A stretch of 64,000 bases of DNA, taken from positions 3,790,001 through 3,854,000 of the forward strand of contig NC_058190.1 in assembly GCF_907165205.1 (NCBI RefSeq), given 5' to 3'. The DNA is from Coccinella septempunctata (taxonomy: Eukaryota; Arthropoda; Insecta; Coleoptera; Coccinellidae). Position 1 is the stretch's first letter; every line of letters starts with the position of its first letter. The translations under genes and the position numbers were made by a program. Shown piece after piece: positions 63,471 through 64,000 of this stretch. The notes under the pieces are model-generated. The model made no database searches, was not told where the DNA came from, and worked only from the letters and a program-made list of their open reading frames with translations.

Positions 63471-64000
63471 AATTTATCATTGAATTCAACATTCACAGAG
63501 ACGAACTGCTTACAAGTAAGCACGATTAGAACGTTCATCAGAAAAACAGAAGAAACAATTGATAAATTAAGAGAAGTCAAGAGAGTACTGAGTTAAATCC
63601 CTAATCGTAGATTTTTGAGATGTGCTGAAGGCTGAGAAAACTAACATGTATGTTGAGTCCGATGAATGAATATAGAAAAGAATCAATTAGAGTACATATT
63701 ATAAAGAGTGTAGACCATACCAAATGAGTAGACAAAAGTACTCGAGCAGACTTTCCAGGGTAGAGCCTAGGTCGAGGTGTATCGAGCAATATCAATGATA
63801 GTTTAACTGAAGTTGAGGTGTTCACATCCTGTAGTGAGGAAAACAGCTACATCCAGGGTCCACCCTGGAGAATATGAGGATTCATTCATCTGAAACTCAA
63901 CAACAGTAATTAGTCATATGTACATAGAGGTGATCATAAGAGTTGTCTTAAAAATGATTATACTGATTCTAATAAAAAGGAATATTATGAGCAGACAATG

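Overview
This is a eukaryotic nuclear window from an AT-rich, transposon-laden insect genome. A beetle is likely but not proven. Two host genes are visible, both on the + strand and both split by GT-AG introns full of mobile elements. No bacterial, CRISPR, rRNA or intact tRNA features were seen.

Gene 1 (about 51-30232) enters from the left edge. It is the 3' part of a DC-STAMP-domain, RING-finger membrane protein of the DCST1/DCST2/Sneaky family, known for roles in sperm function and gamete fusion. I traced 14 exons with compatible phases. Exons 1-4 encode the end of the DC-STAMP domain and its last membrane helix, and exon 5 encodes a C4C4 RING. Nine further exons add about 1,230 residues of Ser/acidic/basic, Cys-cluster-bearing tail, ending in a 1.9-kb terminal exon. 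Human DCST1 and DCST2 are only about 700-770 residues in total, so this tail is the most notable host feature.

Gene 2 (40913-56479) is a complete cysteine dioxygenase (CDO1). It has four coding exons encoding 225 residues, with the three iron-binding histidines and the Cys and Tyr of the thioether cofactor all present. It makes cysteine sulfinate, the entry to hypotaurine/taurine synthesis and cysteine breakdown.

The rest is a layered transposon landscape. Several nestings can be ordered from target-site duplications (TSDs) and interrupted reading frames. A Tc1-like element (5617-9823) holds a fold-back MITE and a LINE, and the LINE itself holds a PIF/Harbinger element (TSD TAA). A LINE with a restriction-like endonuclease (30425-35800) is split by a second LINE (8-bp TSD CTTGTGGA), which holds a 2.9-kb Harbinger-like tandem block. 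A 3.9-kb fold-back element (19888-23756) carries a LINE with a 591-codon open reverse transcriptase frame. A 60-bp tandem array is split by a solo LTR (TSD CAGG). A MULE-like fold-back element has two copies (3012-4401 and 26972-27940) with clear 8-9 bp TSDs, one ending 21 bases before a DCST exon. A palindromic repeat family with GTGAGTC ends occurs at least five times. CDO1 introns hold a solo LTR with TATA and poly-A signals, several CAGGGTGG-ended MITEs, a Jockey-like LINE 3' end and a SINE-like repeat. Downstream of CDO1 lie a dead mariner and a LINE fragment. About 60-64 kb is intergenic with nothing firmly recognised.
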